Assembly (NCBI RefSeq): GCF_965223285.1
Contig: NZ_OZ244997.1
Coordinates: forward strand, 4,712,001-4,776,000
DNA length: 64,000 nt
Reading direction: 5' to 3'
Origin: Leptofilum sp965223285
GTDB taxonomy: Bacteria > Chloroflexota > Anaerolineae > Promineifilales > Promineifilaceae
Translations under genes and position numbers: made by a program
Notes under the pieces: generated by a model
What the model was told of the DNA's origin: nothing
The model's input: the letters and a program-made list of their open reading frames with translations, nothing else
The model's database searches: none
Part shown: piece after piece, positions 1 through 8,220 of the stretch
Layout: every line of letters starts with the position of its first letter
How positions within the stretch are numbered: position 1 is the stretch's first letter

Positions 1-1792
1 CTTCTTGCGCCTCGGCCAGCACCGCTTCGCGCTCTTCCTCAAGCTGCTCTAGCTGCCGCGCTAGGGCATCCTTTTCATCTTCTAGCTGGCGGCGGATGAG
101 CCGCGCGGCCGCTTCTTCTGAGGAGATTTTGTCCCGTAGATCGTAAATGGCGTCCAGCAGATTTTCGGCCTCGTTACTGCCTGCCCCGGTGAGCTTCATG
201 GCGTCGTCCAGAATGGTTTCATCCAACCCCAGCCGCCTGGCAATGGCAAAAGCGTTGGACTTGCCCGGAATGCCAATCGCCATTTCGTAGGTGGGGGAGA
301 GCGTTTCCACGTCGAACAGCATGGAGGCGTTGGTGGCCCCGCGCTGCTGGTCAGCGTACAGTTTTAGCTCTGGGTAATGGGTGGCGATAAAGGTGGTGGC
401 ACCTTTGTCACGCAAGAAGTTGGTGACGGATTGCGCCAACGCCGCACCTTCTGTCGGGTCCGTGCCAGAACCAAGCTCATCCAGCAGCACCAATGAGCGG
501 TCATCCACCCGCGACAAAATGCGAATAATGTTGGTCATGTGGGCCGAAAAGGTGGAGAGGCTTTGTTCAATCGATTGCTCATCGCCGATGTCGGCGAACA
601 CATCTTCAAAAACGGTGAGCCTAGCTTCGATGGCGGGCAGGTGCATCCCGGATTGGGCCATCAGCACCATGAGGCCAGTGGTTTTGAGGCTGACGGTTTT
701 ACCGCCGGTGTTTGGCCCGGTGATGAGGACGGTAAATGTGTCGTCGTCCAGCGTCAGGTCGGTGGGGATAACATCATGGGGGGGCAGCAAGGGGTGGCGT
801 GCGCTACGAATCCAGATGGTGCTGCCAGGGTGCAGGTTGCGCGGTGGGGGTGTCCATTTGGCGCGTTCGTTGGCGTGTTTGGGCGGCTTAGGTTGTTCAA
901 ATTCGCGCCACTCTACAAATTGGGGCGGCACGCCTTTGATGATGGCGGCGTATTTGGCGCGGGCGAAAATCAAGTCCAGCTCGGCCATGCGCTCCACAAT
1001 GCGAATGATGCGGTCGGCGACGTCGGCCACTTTGGCGGACAGTTCGGCCAGGATGCGCTCGATTTCGGCTTGCTCGCTCATTTGCAGGCCGCGATATTCG
1101 TTGTTGAGGTCTACGGTAGCCATCGGCTCTACCCAGACGGTGGCGCCGCTGCCGCTTTGGTCATGCACGATGCCTTTGATGCGCCCTTTGGCGTCGGTTT
1201 TGACGGGTACGACGTAACGGCCGCTTCGCATGGAGATGAGTGGCTCTTGCAGCCACTGGTTTTGGCTGGAGTTGAGTAAGCGCTGGAGTTTGTCTTGGAT
1301 ACGGCCGTGTACCGACCGCAGATCAGACCGAATTTTGCCTAGCTTGCTGCTGGCACTGTCCAGCACCTCACCCTTTTCATCAATGGTGCTACTGATAGCG
1401 TCTACCAGGCCGGGTGCTTCCTCCACGAGTTCGGCAATGACAGCCAGGGTGGAGAACTCATCTTCCACTTTGAGCAACTGACGCTTGAGCGTGCGGGCGG
1501 CAATGAGCGTGCTGCGAATGTCGAGTAAATCTTCGGCAGGCAGGGTGAAGCCGCGTGTGGAATTTTCTGCCGGGCGGCGCACGTCGCGGGCACCGCCAAT
1601 GGTGATATTGGTGTGGGTGTCTAGCAGTAGGAGGGCTTCGGCCGTTTCTTGCTGCCACTGCTCGGCCAAAATTTGGTCGGTGGTGGGTTGCAGTTTGCGA
1701 GCTAATTCTTCTCCTGCACTAAAGCTGGTGTAGCCAGCCAGAATGTTGAGTACCTTGTGATATTCCAGGGTATGTAATGATTTTGTGTCCAT
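1..1792 (-). CDS. mutS2: Endonuclease MutS2, N-terminal three quarters (3' end beyond the window)
   Basis: DNA-binding ATPase of the MutS2 family, which acts on branched or recombining DNA and, in bacteria studied, on collided ribosomes. The frame opens at ATG 1792 with MDTKSLHTLEYHKVLNILAG, the typical MutS2 N-terminus, and stays open to base 1, giving about 597 of the usual 780-800 residues. The Walker A motif GPNTGGKT is at about residues 359-366. The left edge is in the Glu/Ala-rich coiled coil that follows the ATPase domain, so the C-terminal Smr nuclease domain lies outside the window. It has no close upstream partner; the preceding 450 bp is non-coding. The mismatch-binding domain of MutS1 is absent, as expected for MutS2. 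Family assignment is firm. Confidence 0.93.
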   Translation of the reverse strand, partial: MDTKSLHTLEYHKVLNILAGYTSFSAGEELARKLQPTTDQILAEQWQQETAEALLLLDTHTNITIGGARDVRRPAENSTRGFTLPAEDLLDIRSTLIAARTLKRQLLKVEDEFSTLAVIAELVEEAPGLVDAISSTIDEKGEVLDSASSKLGKIRSDLRSVHGRIQDKLQRLLNSSQNQWLQEPLISMRSGRYVVPVKTDAKGRIKGIVHDQSGSGATVWVEPMATVDLNNEYRGLQMSEQAEIERILAELSAKVADVADRIIRIVERMAELDLIFARAKYAAIIKGVPPQFVEWREFEQPKPPKHANERAKWTPPPRNLHPGSTIWIRSARHPLLPPHDVIPTDLTLDDDTFTVLITGPNTGGKTVSLKTTGLMVLMAQSGMHLPAIEARLTVFEDVFADIGDEQSIEQSLSTFSAHMTNIIRILSRVDDRSLVLLDELGSGTDPTEGAALAQSVTNFLRDKGATTFIATHYPELKLYADQQRGATNASMLFDVETLSPTYEMAIGIPGKSNAFAIARRLGLDETILDDAMKLTGAGSNEAENLLDAIYDLRDKISSEEAAARLIRRQLEDEKDALARQLEQLEEEREAVLAEAQE

Positions 1793-2243
1793 TTTTTGTT
1801 TGGCCACAGAGGACACAGAGATTTTCTGTGTATTCTGTAGGTTTAGCGACTTGGAAGCACATACCCTCGGGTGTGGTTTTAGCGGGGAATGGTCCGAGTC
1901 GGTTGAATTTTGTTAAGAATATTTGGGTGGGTGGATACGGCCGTTGCGCCTTCGCGCACTCTGGCAATGTGACCCACAAGCAATACAGTTTTATTGACAA
2001 GCATGAAAATTAACCTCCTCGTTTAGATTTTGATCTAGTATACCTGCGAAATTGATTCTGGCTAAATTATTTAGGTAAACGGCAAATCAGCATTGTGGAA
2101 ATTTATGACGAAGGAACGAAAGAAACGAAGAGACAAAGGGCATTTTTTCTTTGTTCCTTTGTCTCTTCGTTTCCTGGTATAAGGTTTTGGTTATTGGCAA
2201 CGGCCGTTGCCATCCAAAATGAAGGCTATATGTTTGGGGAGAA
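1793..2243. other. Non-coding spacer upstream of mutS2
   Basis: A 451 bp gap between two minus-strand genes. It holds the hairpin at 2122-2173, two ACGGCCGT octamers (near 1937 and 2199) and a CACAGAGGACACAGAG word at about 1805-1820 that recurs, reversed, near 11546. Short open frames here have no plausible start signal or family features and are treated as noise. The mutS2 promoter must lie here but no convincing -35/-10 pair was picked out. Confidence 0.6.
2122..2173 (-). terminator. Perfect 18 bp hairpin downstream of the 2244-3703 operon (CTTTGTCTCTTCG family)
   Basis: GAAACGAAGAGACAAAGG at 2122-2139 is the exact reverse complement of bases 2156-2173, with a T-rich loop between them. 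It lies just past the stop of the minus-strand gene ending at 2244 and could end that transcript. A near-identical stem occurs 9 kb away after rodA (11378-11430), so the sequence belongs to a repeated word family. Confidence 0.6.
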
Positions 2244-2933
2244 TCATTCCTTCTCATCCGTTTCGGCAAGCAATTCTGGAGCGTAATGATTGATAAAAGT
2301 GTAAAATTGATGCAAGGTATCAGACATATAATTTTTATCAATCAGTTCAGGTGCGCTTTCCGCAGGCACATTCAGAAGCATGTCCAGAATTCCCCGCACC
2401 AGGGTCAAGGCACTTCCTGGTGTTTCTTCCAGGGCTAGCCGCTCGCCATTGTATTTCACAACTTCCATGGACATGACCCAGGTGTTTGTTAAATGGTCGA
2501 AGAAGGTGTGACGGTTCAGGATATCCCACGCATTGGGGTTTTCATTCAGCAGCGTATATGCCTTCCTCACATCTTCGGCAAAAAGGGCAATAAAGCGCCG
2601 TAACAAGCTCCAAAAAGAGTCGTTGCAGAGCGTTTTTACTTGTTGAATGTAGGCAATATCATTGCTAAACCGGAGAATATGCAGCAGGAAATAGGCAGGG
2701 TCTTCATCCAGGTATAGATTGAGACCTGCTAAAATTTTCCCGATACTTTCCCCGGCTGGTTTGGGGCGTAAATGTTCCCGAAGAATCATTTCAACTTCAG
2801 ATGCCAAAGCCGCGTTGTCACTTAATTCAGACTGCAATTTATTAATTGGTTCAATCTGATAATCAGGTAATGGCGGCACCTCATCTACAACATTGTTGTC
2901 ACTGTTCAATTGTTGTGCCTCATTCGGACTCAT
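2244..2933 (-). CDS. Hypothetical protein, second gene of an EAD-linked operon
   Basis: I do not recognise this 229-residue protein. It has an acidic, disordered start (about residues 1-40) and then looks fully helical, with aromatic-rich segments such as FWSLLRRFIALFAEDVRKAY near residues 105-125. There is no signal peptide, membrane segment, nucleotide-binding motif or obvious catalytic residue cluster, so a cytoplasmic binding or scaffold role is more likely than an enzyme; this is inference. A strong Shine-Dalgarno sequence (AGGAGGA) precedes the ATG. It follows the gene at 2954-3703 by 20 bp on the same strand, so the two are probably co-transcribed and may work together. Confidence 0.7.
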   Translation of the reverse strand: MSPNEAQQLNSDNNVVDEVPPLPDYQIEPINKLQSELSDNAALASEVEMILREHLRPKPAGESIGKILAGLNLYLDEDPAYFLLHILRFSNDIAYIQQVKTLCNDSFWSLLRRFIALFAEDVRKAYTLLNENPNAWDILNRHTFFDHLTNTWVMSMEVVKYNGERLALEETPGSALTLVRGILDMLLNVPAESAPELIDKNYMSDTLHQFYTFINHYAPELLAETDEKE

Positions 2934-2953
2934 GGTGCTGTCTCCTCCTGCAT

Positions 2954-3703
2954 TTAGTTTGGTTTAGCAAAGGTTGTCTCTTGCCAGCTACTGCCTGATG
3001 GACTGGAAAAAGGTTGCCGTATTAAAGCTGGCTTACTCACGTGGGAATCGGCTTTCTGCTCGCTGTGAAATGTGTTCGATTTGGTCGTTGCTTTCATCTG
3101 CTCGTTTTGCACCATTTGACGTCTGACTTTCACATCGAGCAAGAGATCTCTAATGATCTGGCTCATTGTTTCCAACAACCTTTCTGTCTCTCCCAGCAGG
3201 CTGATGTTTTTATCCAAACGGGCCAGGTCCTGCCGGAATGTGTCAATTTGCGGCACATCAACCTGCGTGTCTGCATTTTCATAAATGGTTGGCTGGGTCA
3301 CGGCTGGTTCTACCAGGCGATGCTGCGTACTCTGCTTGGTCCAGGCATTGCTGCGTGGTTTGCCGCCAGGGCCTGACCCAGTTTTGGTTGAGGGGGAAGA
3401 AATGGTCGGATTGGTGATCTCAATGATGGATAGGTCAAATTTGGGGTTGTTTTGTTGCAAAAGCTGCACTAATTTTTCGTACTTCTTGATGCGAAGCGAA
3501 GTCAGTATCAACTGTTCGATTTTGGATTCGAAGCCCAGATTTTGGGGAAGCCCATCAAAAACGGTGCGCAAATTGTCATCACTCTCATCCTCATCTTCAA
3601 AGCAGAGTGATGAGAATTTGTCCGGTCGCGTTCCGTAGTACCACACAATATATTTTTTGATGGTTATCCGATTGTATTGGCTTTCGCTGAGTTGTTTCTG
3701 CAT
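2954..3703 (-). CDS. Protein with N-terminal EAD-like helical domain and C-terminal coiled coil
   Basis: A 249-residue soluble protein. Residues about 13-85 (from YNRITIKKYIVWYYG through VFDGLP to LRIKKYEKLVQLLQQNNP) resemble the effector-associated domains (EADs), small all-helical adaptor domains common in Chloroflexota and cyanobacterial conflict and signalling proteins: an aromatic/Leu start, a central LG..SK.EQLI helix and a closing KYEKLVQLL helix. Residues about 90-150 are Ser/Thr/Pro/Gln-rich and look like a linker. Residues about 165-205 form a predicted coiled coil (LDKNISLLGETERLLETM). No enzymatic domain is present, so an adaptor role is inferred. It is the first gene of a two-gene operon with 2244-2933. 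The EAD call rests on pattern recognition only. Confidence 0.55.
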   Translation of the reverse strand: MQKQLSESQYNRITIKKYIVWYYGTRPDKFSSLCFEDEDESDDNLRTVFDGLPQNLGFESKIEQLILTSLRIKKYEKLVQLLQQNNPKFDLSIIEITNPTISSPSTKTGSGPGGKPRSNAWTKQSTQHRLVEPAVTQPTIYENADTQVDVPQIDTFRQDLARLDKNISLLGETERLLETMSQIIRDLLLDVKVRRQMVQNEQMKATTKSNTFHSEQKADSHVSKPALIRQPFSSPSGSSWQETTFAKPN

Positions 3704-3827
3704 TTTGGAACCCTATTTGCCTAAACGATTGCCTAGAAGAATGCCTTCCTGACCGTATTATACGGGGTAAAGCGGCCATACGGAAGGTCTGTTTTGTAGA
3801 GAGCAGGTTTTTTCAGTTTTCAATTTA

Positions 3828-3902
3828 TGGGACGCAGATTAACGTGGAAGACGCGGATAGAAGCAAATAATCCGTGTGTTTCTGCGCTTGTCCGCGTCCT
3901 AA
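3828..3902. repeat. Hairpin-forming word repeat (GACGCAGATTAACG family)
   Basis: GGACGCAGATTAACGTGG and GACGCGGATA on one side are answered by TCTGCGCTTGTCCGCGTCC on the other, so the spacer can fold on itself. The same GCAGATT/AATCTGCG vocabulary forms the hairpin at 15806-15858. It fills the gap downstream of the dehalogenase gene. Confidence 0.5.
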
Positions 3903-3949
3903 TGCTATTTGAAGGCAACTACTGGAAAGTCCTATTGTGGAGAAGTGGG

Positions 3950-4846
3950 CTAGGGCATGACGGCCGTTCTACCCATAAAGTCCAAAATATACCCGGCAAT
4001 CTCCTCACCCTTGTCCTCTTGCAAAAAGTGGCCTGCGCCTTTAATGGTGATTTCTGGCTGGCCTTGTGCGCCGGGAATGCCCTTGCGGAACAGCACATCG
4101 CCGCCACGGGTGATGGGATCGCCATCGCTAAACATGACGAGGGCGGGCTTAGTCCAGCGGGTAAGCTGGCGCGTGGCGCGGCTCATCTCGGCGGCACCGG
4201 GGTCGTCTGGTTTGAGAGGGATGAGCAGGGGGAAAACGGCCGCTCCCGCCTTGTACCGTTCATCGGGGAAGGGGGCTTCGTAAGCAGCCAGCACCTCTTT
4301 TGGCACATCCGTGACGGTGCCACCCTGGATAACGCGGCCAACGGGCAGCCGGTTGCCAAACCGCTCGGCCGCAGCGCGCCACTGCATGAACGCCTCCGGC
4401 ATGGGGAACATGCCTGTGGGCAAGCCGGTGTTCATGATCACCAGCCTAGCAAACCGCTCTGGCAGCTGGGTGGCAATGGTAAGACCGAGCAAGCCGCCCC
4501 AATCCTGGACAACGGCCGTAATCCCCTGTAAATCCAACGCCTCAATGAAGCCAACCAGCACGTCGCGGTGCATTTGGAAGCTGTAGGCTTCGGGGTCGGT
4601 GTATTTGTCGGAACGGCCGAATCCCACCAAATCGGGAACCACTACGCGATGCTGAGCTGCCAGCGGCGGAATCATCTTGCGGTAAAGGTAAGACCAGCTT
4701 GGTTCACCATGCAGGCAAAGAATTGTCTCGCCCGCGCCTTCGTCCACGTAATGGAGGCGCAGGCCGTTTACTTCCACGTAGTTTGGCGCAAAGGGAAAGT
4801 CAGGCAAATTTTCAAAACGGTCATCGGGGGTGCGGATGATTTCCAT
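3950..4846 (-). CDS. Haloalkane dehalogenase, DhlA-like (subfamily I)
   Basis: Alpha/beta-hydrolase of 298 residues that, by family, cleaves carbon-halogen bonds of haloalkanes by water to give an alcohol and halide. The oxyanion segment HGEPSWSYLYRKM (near residue 46) and the nucleophile motif VVQDWGG (Asp near 115, followed by the halide-binding Trp) match DhlA closely. The cap holds EAFMQWRAAAE, where the Trp could be the second halide ligand. The acid is probably in FSDGDPIT (about 238-241) and the base His is in GAGHFL (about 273). No signal peptide is seen, so it should be cytoplasmic. Natural substrate is unknown; many members act on other halides or epoxide-like compounds. It runs alone, about 95 bp after the next upstream gene. 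Confidence 0.85.
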   Translation of the reverse strand: MEIIRTPDDRFENLPDFPFAPNYVEVNGLRLHYVDEGAGETILCLHGEPSWSYLYRKMIPPLAAQHRVVVPDLVGFGRSDKYTDPEAYSFQMHRDVLVGFIEALDLQGITAVVQDWGGLLGLTIATQLPERFARLVIMNTGLPTGMFPMPEAFMQWRAAAERFGNRLPVGRVIQGGTVTDVPKEVLAAYEAPFPDERYKAGAAVFPLLIPLKPDDPGAAEMSRATRQLTRWTKPALVMFSDGDPITRGGDVLFRKGIPGAQGQPEITIKGAGHFLQEDKGEEIAGYILDFMGRTAVMP

Positions 4847-4874
4847 GGGTTCCTCTCTTTATCGTGGCAACAAC

Positions 4875-4927
4875 AAATTTGAGTAACGAACGAATTTTGG
4901 CTGTTCCCATTCGTTGTTACTCAAATT
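4875..4927. repeat. Inverted repeat in the dehalogenase-asparaginase gap
   Basis: AATTTGAGTAACGAACGAAT and ATTCGTTGTTACTCAAATT are near-perfect reverse complements separated by a short loop. The repeat sits between two minus-strand genes and could act as a terminator-like hairpin or transcript stabiliser. No U-tract follows it. Confidence 0.55.
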
Positions 4928-4941
4928 CGCTGTACTCCTGT

Positions 4942-5880
4942 TTAACCCCAGCGGGGTGGGATGGGAACGACGGTGCGGGGCAGCTCTTCGTAGTCGGGCA
5001 TGTTGAGGGTTTGGTAGATGTAGGTACGGCCGTCCACAGAGCTATACCCCGCGTGATTTCCCTCTTTATCGATGGCCACCAGATTCATAACGCTGATGAA
5101 ACGGCCGGCCAAATCCCGCAAATCAGCCATCGCTCGCTGGCACGCTTCTGCCAAGCTCAAACCCATTTTCATATAAAAAACCAGGCTGTGGGCTGTACAG
5201 GCGCGAATCGCCATCTCGCCCATGCCGGTGCAGGCCGCCGCACCGTACCGGTTGTCGGCGTAGTTGCCCGCGCCGATGATGGGGGAGTCGCCCAGCCGCC
5301 CGGGGTATTTCCACGCCCAGCCGCTGGTGCTGACGCCGGTGCAAATATTGCCATCCTTGTCTTGGGCGATGAAGTTGACGGTGCCTTTGGTGCGCTCTGG
5401 GTCGGTGGCCAGCTGTACCCAACGAGCCAAATCGGTGCGCTCGGCAATTTGCTCAATGTCACTGTTGCTCATGTCTGTGCGTAGGCGGTTTGCCCACACC
5501 TCTCGGGTTTCGGGCAGCACCATTTCTGCCTGCGGTGGATGCCCCATCTCAGCAGCAAAGCGGCTAGCACCGTCACCAACCAGCAAAACGTGGGGCAGCT
5601 GCTCCATCACCTGCCGCGCCACGGTGATGGCGTGGAGGTAGCCTTTCATGGCCCCAACCGCGCCGCTTTCCAGGGTACGGCCGTTCATAATGCCGGCGTC
5701 CAGTTCAACCTCTCCCAAAATGTTAGGATAGCCGTTAAAGCCAACGGTGTGGTCATCAGGATTGGCTTCTACCAGGCGGATGCCGACTTCTACAGCGGCA
5801 ACGGCCGTTCCTCCCTGGCGTATAGTATCAGTGGCTGCTTGTATGCCGATACGGCCGTTGCTGCTGGCAACAACAATCAT
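4942..5880 (-). CDS. Glycosylasparaginase / N4-(GlcNAc)-L-asparaginase (Ntn hydrolase, T2 family)
   Basis: 312-residue Ntn hydrolase that matures by self-cleavage just before a Thr nucleophile and hydrolyses the amide of glycosylated or free asparagine. The cleavage segment is TKGTVNFIAQDKDGN, with the nucleophilic Thr near residue 167. The following STSGWAWKYPGRLGDSPIIG and GAAACTGMGE motifs are diagnostic of the family and form the substrate pocket. The N-terminus VVASSNGRIGIQAATD lacks a clear export signal, so the bacterial version is probably cytoplasmic. It lies about 40 bp from the toxin gene upstream, but the spacer and functions suggest separate roles. Whether it prefers glycosylasparagine or isoaspartyl peptides cannot be judged from motifs. 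Confidence 0.87.
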   Translation of the reverse strand: MIVVASSNGRIGIQAATDTIRQGGTAVAAVEVGIRLVEANPDDHTVGFNGYPNILGEVELDAGIMNGRTLESGAVGAMKGYLHAITVARQVMEQLPHVLLVGDGASRFAAEMGHPPQAEMVLPETREVWANRLRTDMSNSDIEQIAERTDLARWVQLATDPERTKGTVNFIAQDKDGNICTGVSTSGWAWKYPGRLGDSPIIGAGNYADNRYGAAACTGMGEMAIRACTAHSLVFYMKMGLSLAEACQRAMADLRDLAGRFISVMNLVAIDKEGNHAGYSSVDGRTYIYQTLNMPDYEELPRTVVPIPPRWG

Positions 5881-5921
5881 GGGTCAATGCTCCTGTTCAG
5901 TTGGAATCCACAATAAATAGG

Positions 5922-6368
5922 TCAAGAAAGCTGCATCAATAAATCCCGCACAAGCAATATAAAACTGCCAGGCTCTAGAATCGTGACTTCTTCTAGACCG
6001 GGCTGAAAATGGGAAATGTTAAAGGTAACCAGCCAGCTGCATCCTTCACGGGCAGCCGCCACCAAAATTGGCAGGTCTTTGGGGTCAGCTTTGCCTTGGT
6101 GTGCTTCGATAGATTTTGCCGAGGGATCGGGCACGATTTGCAGGCAGCGGCTAACAAGGTGGCGAAAATTCGGTATTGCTTGGGGCAATTTTGCCGCCAG
6201 GTTTCTCTCGACTTCAATAAAAACCTGTTCCGAAATCAGGGCATCTATGAGATTGATCTCAGCCATTCGCAAAATGACCTGACTGGCACTATGTTCGCTT
6301 GGACCGGCTGAACCGGCAAATAACACGTCCGCATCCACAAAAATGCGGGGTATCGGTTTAAGGCTCAT
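5922..6368 (-). CDS. PIN-domain toxin (putative ribonuclease)
   Basis: 148-residue PIN-fold protein. The acidic metal-binding residues are visible: IFVDADVLFAG near residues 9-19 (Asp12, Asp14), FIEVERN near 50 (Glu), and ADPKDLPILVAA near 94-105 (Asp), with a closing LVTFNISHF strand. This is the layout of VapC-like and related PIN toxins, which cut specific RNAs. The gene overlaps the end of the AbrB-type gene by 11 bp, the usual toxin-antitoxin coupling with the antitoxin first. The RNA target is unknown. It belongs to the PIN branch often annotated as putative toxin or DUF-type PIN rather than classical VapC. Confidence 0.8.
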   Translation of the reverse strand: MSLKPIPRIFVDADVLFAGSAGPSEHSASQVILRMAEINLIDALISEQVFIEVERNLAAKLPQAIPNFRHLVSRCLQIVPDPSAKSIEAHQGKADPKDLPILVAAAREGCSWLVTFNISHFQPGLEEVTILEPGSFILLVRDLLMQLS

Positions 6369-6639
6369 TTGATTCGGTGTTCTGTTTTTCAGTGTGGTAA
6401 ATTTCTCTTTGTTCCCGCAAGCTCGTGATAAGCTCTTGTGTGCTTAAACCTGCCTCCAGTCGCATTTGTTCAATTTCTCTGGCAAGCTCTGGCACCATAG
6501 GCACCATTGGTGTTAATACAAAGATGCCGTCCAAATCAACCAGCCGAAATGTATCGCCTGTCCGAATGCCGTATTTATCACGCAAATCGGCGGGCAAGGT
6601 GAGGGTTCCACGCTGCCGCACTTGTACTGTTTTATCCAT
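6358..6639 (-). CDS. AbrB/MazE-fold antitoxin
   Basis: 93-residue protein with an N-terminal SpoVT/AbrB swapped-hairpin domain: VQVRQRGTLTLPADLRDKYGIRTGDTFRLVDLDG (given here as a region at residues 5-38) has the typical R-G-(x)-LPA-LR and G-DTF pattern. The C-terminal half (about 50-90) is helical and charged and probably wraps the toxin. It should neutralise the PIN toxin downstream and repress the shared promoter. The 11 bp overlap implies translational coupling. The upstream DNA has an A/T-rich stretch with ATTATTATTA near 6688-6700 that could hold the promoter, but no clear operator was found. Confidence 0.82.
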   Translation of the reverse strand: MDKTVQVRQRGTLTLPADLRDKYGIRTGDTFRLVDLDGIFVLTPMVPMVPELAREIEQMRLEAGLSTQELITSLREQREIYHTEKQNTESNEP

Positions 6640-6945
6640 ATCAACCTCTTTTTTGCAGACTTTCAGACATTCCTGATTTTCAGTAATAATAATGGAAATT
6701 TCTCATGAAATCAATCACGTTTTCGCATTTCAAGCTAAAACAGGTTGGGAATCGTGGGACGGCCGTACAATTTCCCTCAATAATTCTGCTACCATCGCTC
6801 AATCGCAAACTTATATTTGAAGGAGACTTCATGCGCCACGGCGCACCACCATAAATGAAAATGAAAAACCAACCTCCGGGAGGTTTGGCACGCAAAGTAG
6901 GCCACTTCTCGAACCTCCCGGAGGTTTATTTTCAGAGGAGATAAT
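6640..6945. other. Divergent intergenic region between the toxin-antitoxin pair and gmd
   Basis: 306 bp without a credible gene. It must contain the promoters for both directions. Near its right end are two short palindromes, AACCTCCGGGAGGTT (about 6871-6886) and AACCTCCCGGAGGTT (about 6911-6926), 40 bp apart and differing only at the centre; they lie just before the gmd ribosome-binding site and could be a paired operator or alternative RNA hairpins. Confidence 0.5.
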
Positions 6946-7950
6946 ATGAGTAAAACCGCCCTGATTATTGGAGTAACCTCGCAGGATGGCTCGTATCTGG
7001 CCGACCTGCTGCTAGAAAAAGGATACCGTGTGGTTGGCACTATTCGGCGCAACACCACCTACCAAAAGCCAAACATACAGCACCTCATCGGCAAAATCAT
7101 CATCGAAGCGGCCGATTTAATTGATAGCGAAAGCATCGCCCGGCTGCTGCGTGAGTATCAGCCTGATGAAGTGTACAACATTGCCGCCCAATCCGTCCCG
7201 GCAGATAGTTGGAGCCACCCCCTTTACACAGGGGAAGTCACCGCTCTAGGCGTGGTGCGCGTGATGGAGGCGGTGCGCCACTTTGCCCCGCAAGCCCGCG
7301 TTTACCAGGCGACCAGCCGAGAGATTTATGGCCAGGTGCAGGCCAAAGCCGCCACCGAACAAACCCCCATCGACGCCAACAATCCCTATGGCATTGCCAA
7401 AGCCTACGCCCACATGATGACCCGCTGCTACCGCGAGAGCTATGGCCTGTTTGCCTGCGGCGGCATCTTGTTTAACCATGAAAGCCCGCGCCGCAGCCTG
7501 CACTTTGTTACCCGCAAAATTACGGCCGCAGTCGCCTGCATCAAAAATAACATTACCAATCCGCCGCTAGATGAGTTGGGACGGCCGTTAATCACCCCAG
7601 ACGGCAAGCTAAAACTCGGTTTTCTGGAGGCGCGGCGCGATTGGGGGTATGCCAAAGAGTACGTGGAAGCGATGTGGCTCATGCTGCAAAATGATGAACC
7701 CAAGGATTACGTCATCGGTACCAACAGTTCCTACTCTGTGGCAGATGCTTGCCGCATAGCGTTTGCTCATGTCGGGCTAGATTGGCAGGAGCATGTGATT
7801 AGTGACCAAGCCTTGTTACGCCCAACGGAAATAAGCGTACTGCAAGGGGATTATTCTCTGGCAGAAAAAGAACTCGGCTGGCGACCCCGAACCTCATTTG
7901 AGGAATTAATGCAAATTATGGTGGATGCTGATTTAGCTCGTTTTCGGTAA
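6946..7950 (+). CDS. gmd: GDP-mannose 4,6-dehydratase-like SDR
   Basis: 334-residue extended SDR enzyme. By family it converts GDP-mannose to GDP-4-keto-6-deoxymannose, the precursor of GDP-rhamnose, GDP-fucose and perosamine for surface glycans. The NADP-binding motif is GVTSQDGSYLADLL (residues 9-22), followed by RRN and AADL.D. The active site is ATSREIYG (Thr/Ser and Glu) and NPYGIAKAY (Tyr-x3-Lys). GILFNHESPRR and the RRDWGYAKEYVEAMW motif are diagnostic of Gmd. A few positions differ from textbook Gmd (GVTSQDG for GITGQDG; SREIYG for SELYG), so a related NDP-sugar dehydratase is possible. A clear AGAGGAGA precedes the ATG. No other sugar genes are nearby. Confidence 0.85.
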   Translation: MSKTALIIGVTSQDGSYLADLLLEKGYRVVGTIRRNTTYQKPNIQHLIGKIIIEAADLIDSESIARLLREYQPDEVYNIAAQSVPADSWSHPLYTGEVTALGVVRVMEAVRHFAPQARVYQATSREIYGQVQAKAATEQTPIDANNPYGIAKAYAHMMTRCYRESYGLFACGGILFNHESPRRSLHFVTRKITAAVACIKNNITNPPLDELGRPLITPDGKLKLGFLEARRDWGYAKEYVEAMWLMLQNDEPKDYVIGTNSSYSVADACRIAFAHVGLDWQEHVISDQALLRPTEISVLQGDYSLAEKELGWRPRTSFEELMQIMVDADLARFR

Positions 7951-7961
7951 GGCTTTTTCAT

Positions 7962-8025
7962 AATCACGAATGATACAAATAGAGAAATGATGCAAATATT
8001 CGTTAAAAGCGTGTCATTCGTGATT
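7962..8025 (+). terminator. 12 bp inverted repeat after gmd
   Basis: AATCACGAATGA (7962-7973) and TCATTCGTGATT (8014-8025) are perfect complements around a 40 bp loop. It sits directly downstream of gmd. No T-tract follows, so it may protect or end the transcript without being a classical intrinsic terminator. Confidence 0.45.
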
Positions 8026-8112
8026 GATATAAATACGGCCGTTTCCACCCACCTATGCCCTATAGATTTAGCTTAACTAAATATACTTCGCATATAGATG
8101 TGATTTTGGGGC

Positions 8113-8141
8113 TTGCAATTCGCTTGGTATTGTTGTATTAT
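8113..8141 (+). promoter_or_regulatory. Probable promoter of the minCDE operon, with direct repeats
   Basis: TTGCAA (8113-8118) and TATTAT (8136-8141) are 17 bp apart, a good sigma-70-like pair about 80 bp before minC. The 15-mer GTATTGTTGTATTAT occurs twice, at 8127-8141 and 8152-8166, so the -10 region is inside a 25 bp-spaced direct repeat. A related TTGTATTATGACAACA occurs at about 13474 before the band-7 gene. A regulator binding these copies is possible but unproven. Confidence 0.5.
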
Positions 8142-8220
8142 TGCAACAGGCGTATTGTTGTATTATCCCGCATTTATTAAGCTGGCGTAAATGCCCCAAC
8201 TTGGTTTGTAAAGGCAAGTA

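Noticed and set aside
381..1481. Long plus-strand open frames opposite mutS2
   Set aside because: They are antisense to a clear MutS2 coding frame with its Walker A motif and have no family features.
1719..2000. A 93-residue frame upstream of mutS2
   Set aside because: It overlaps the mutS2 start, contains spacer word repeats and has no ribosome-binding site.
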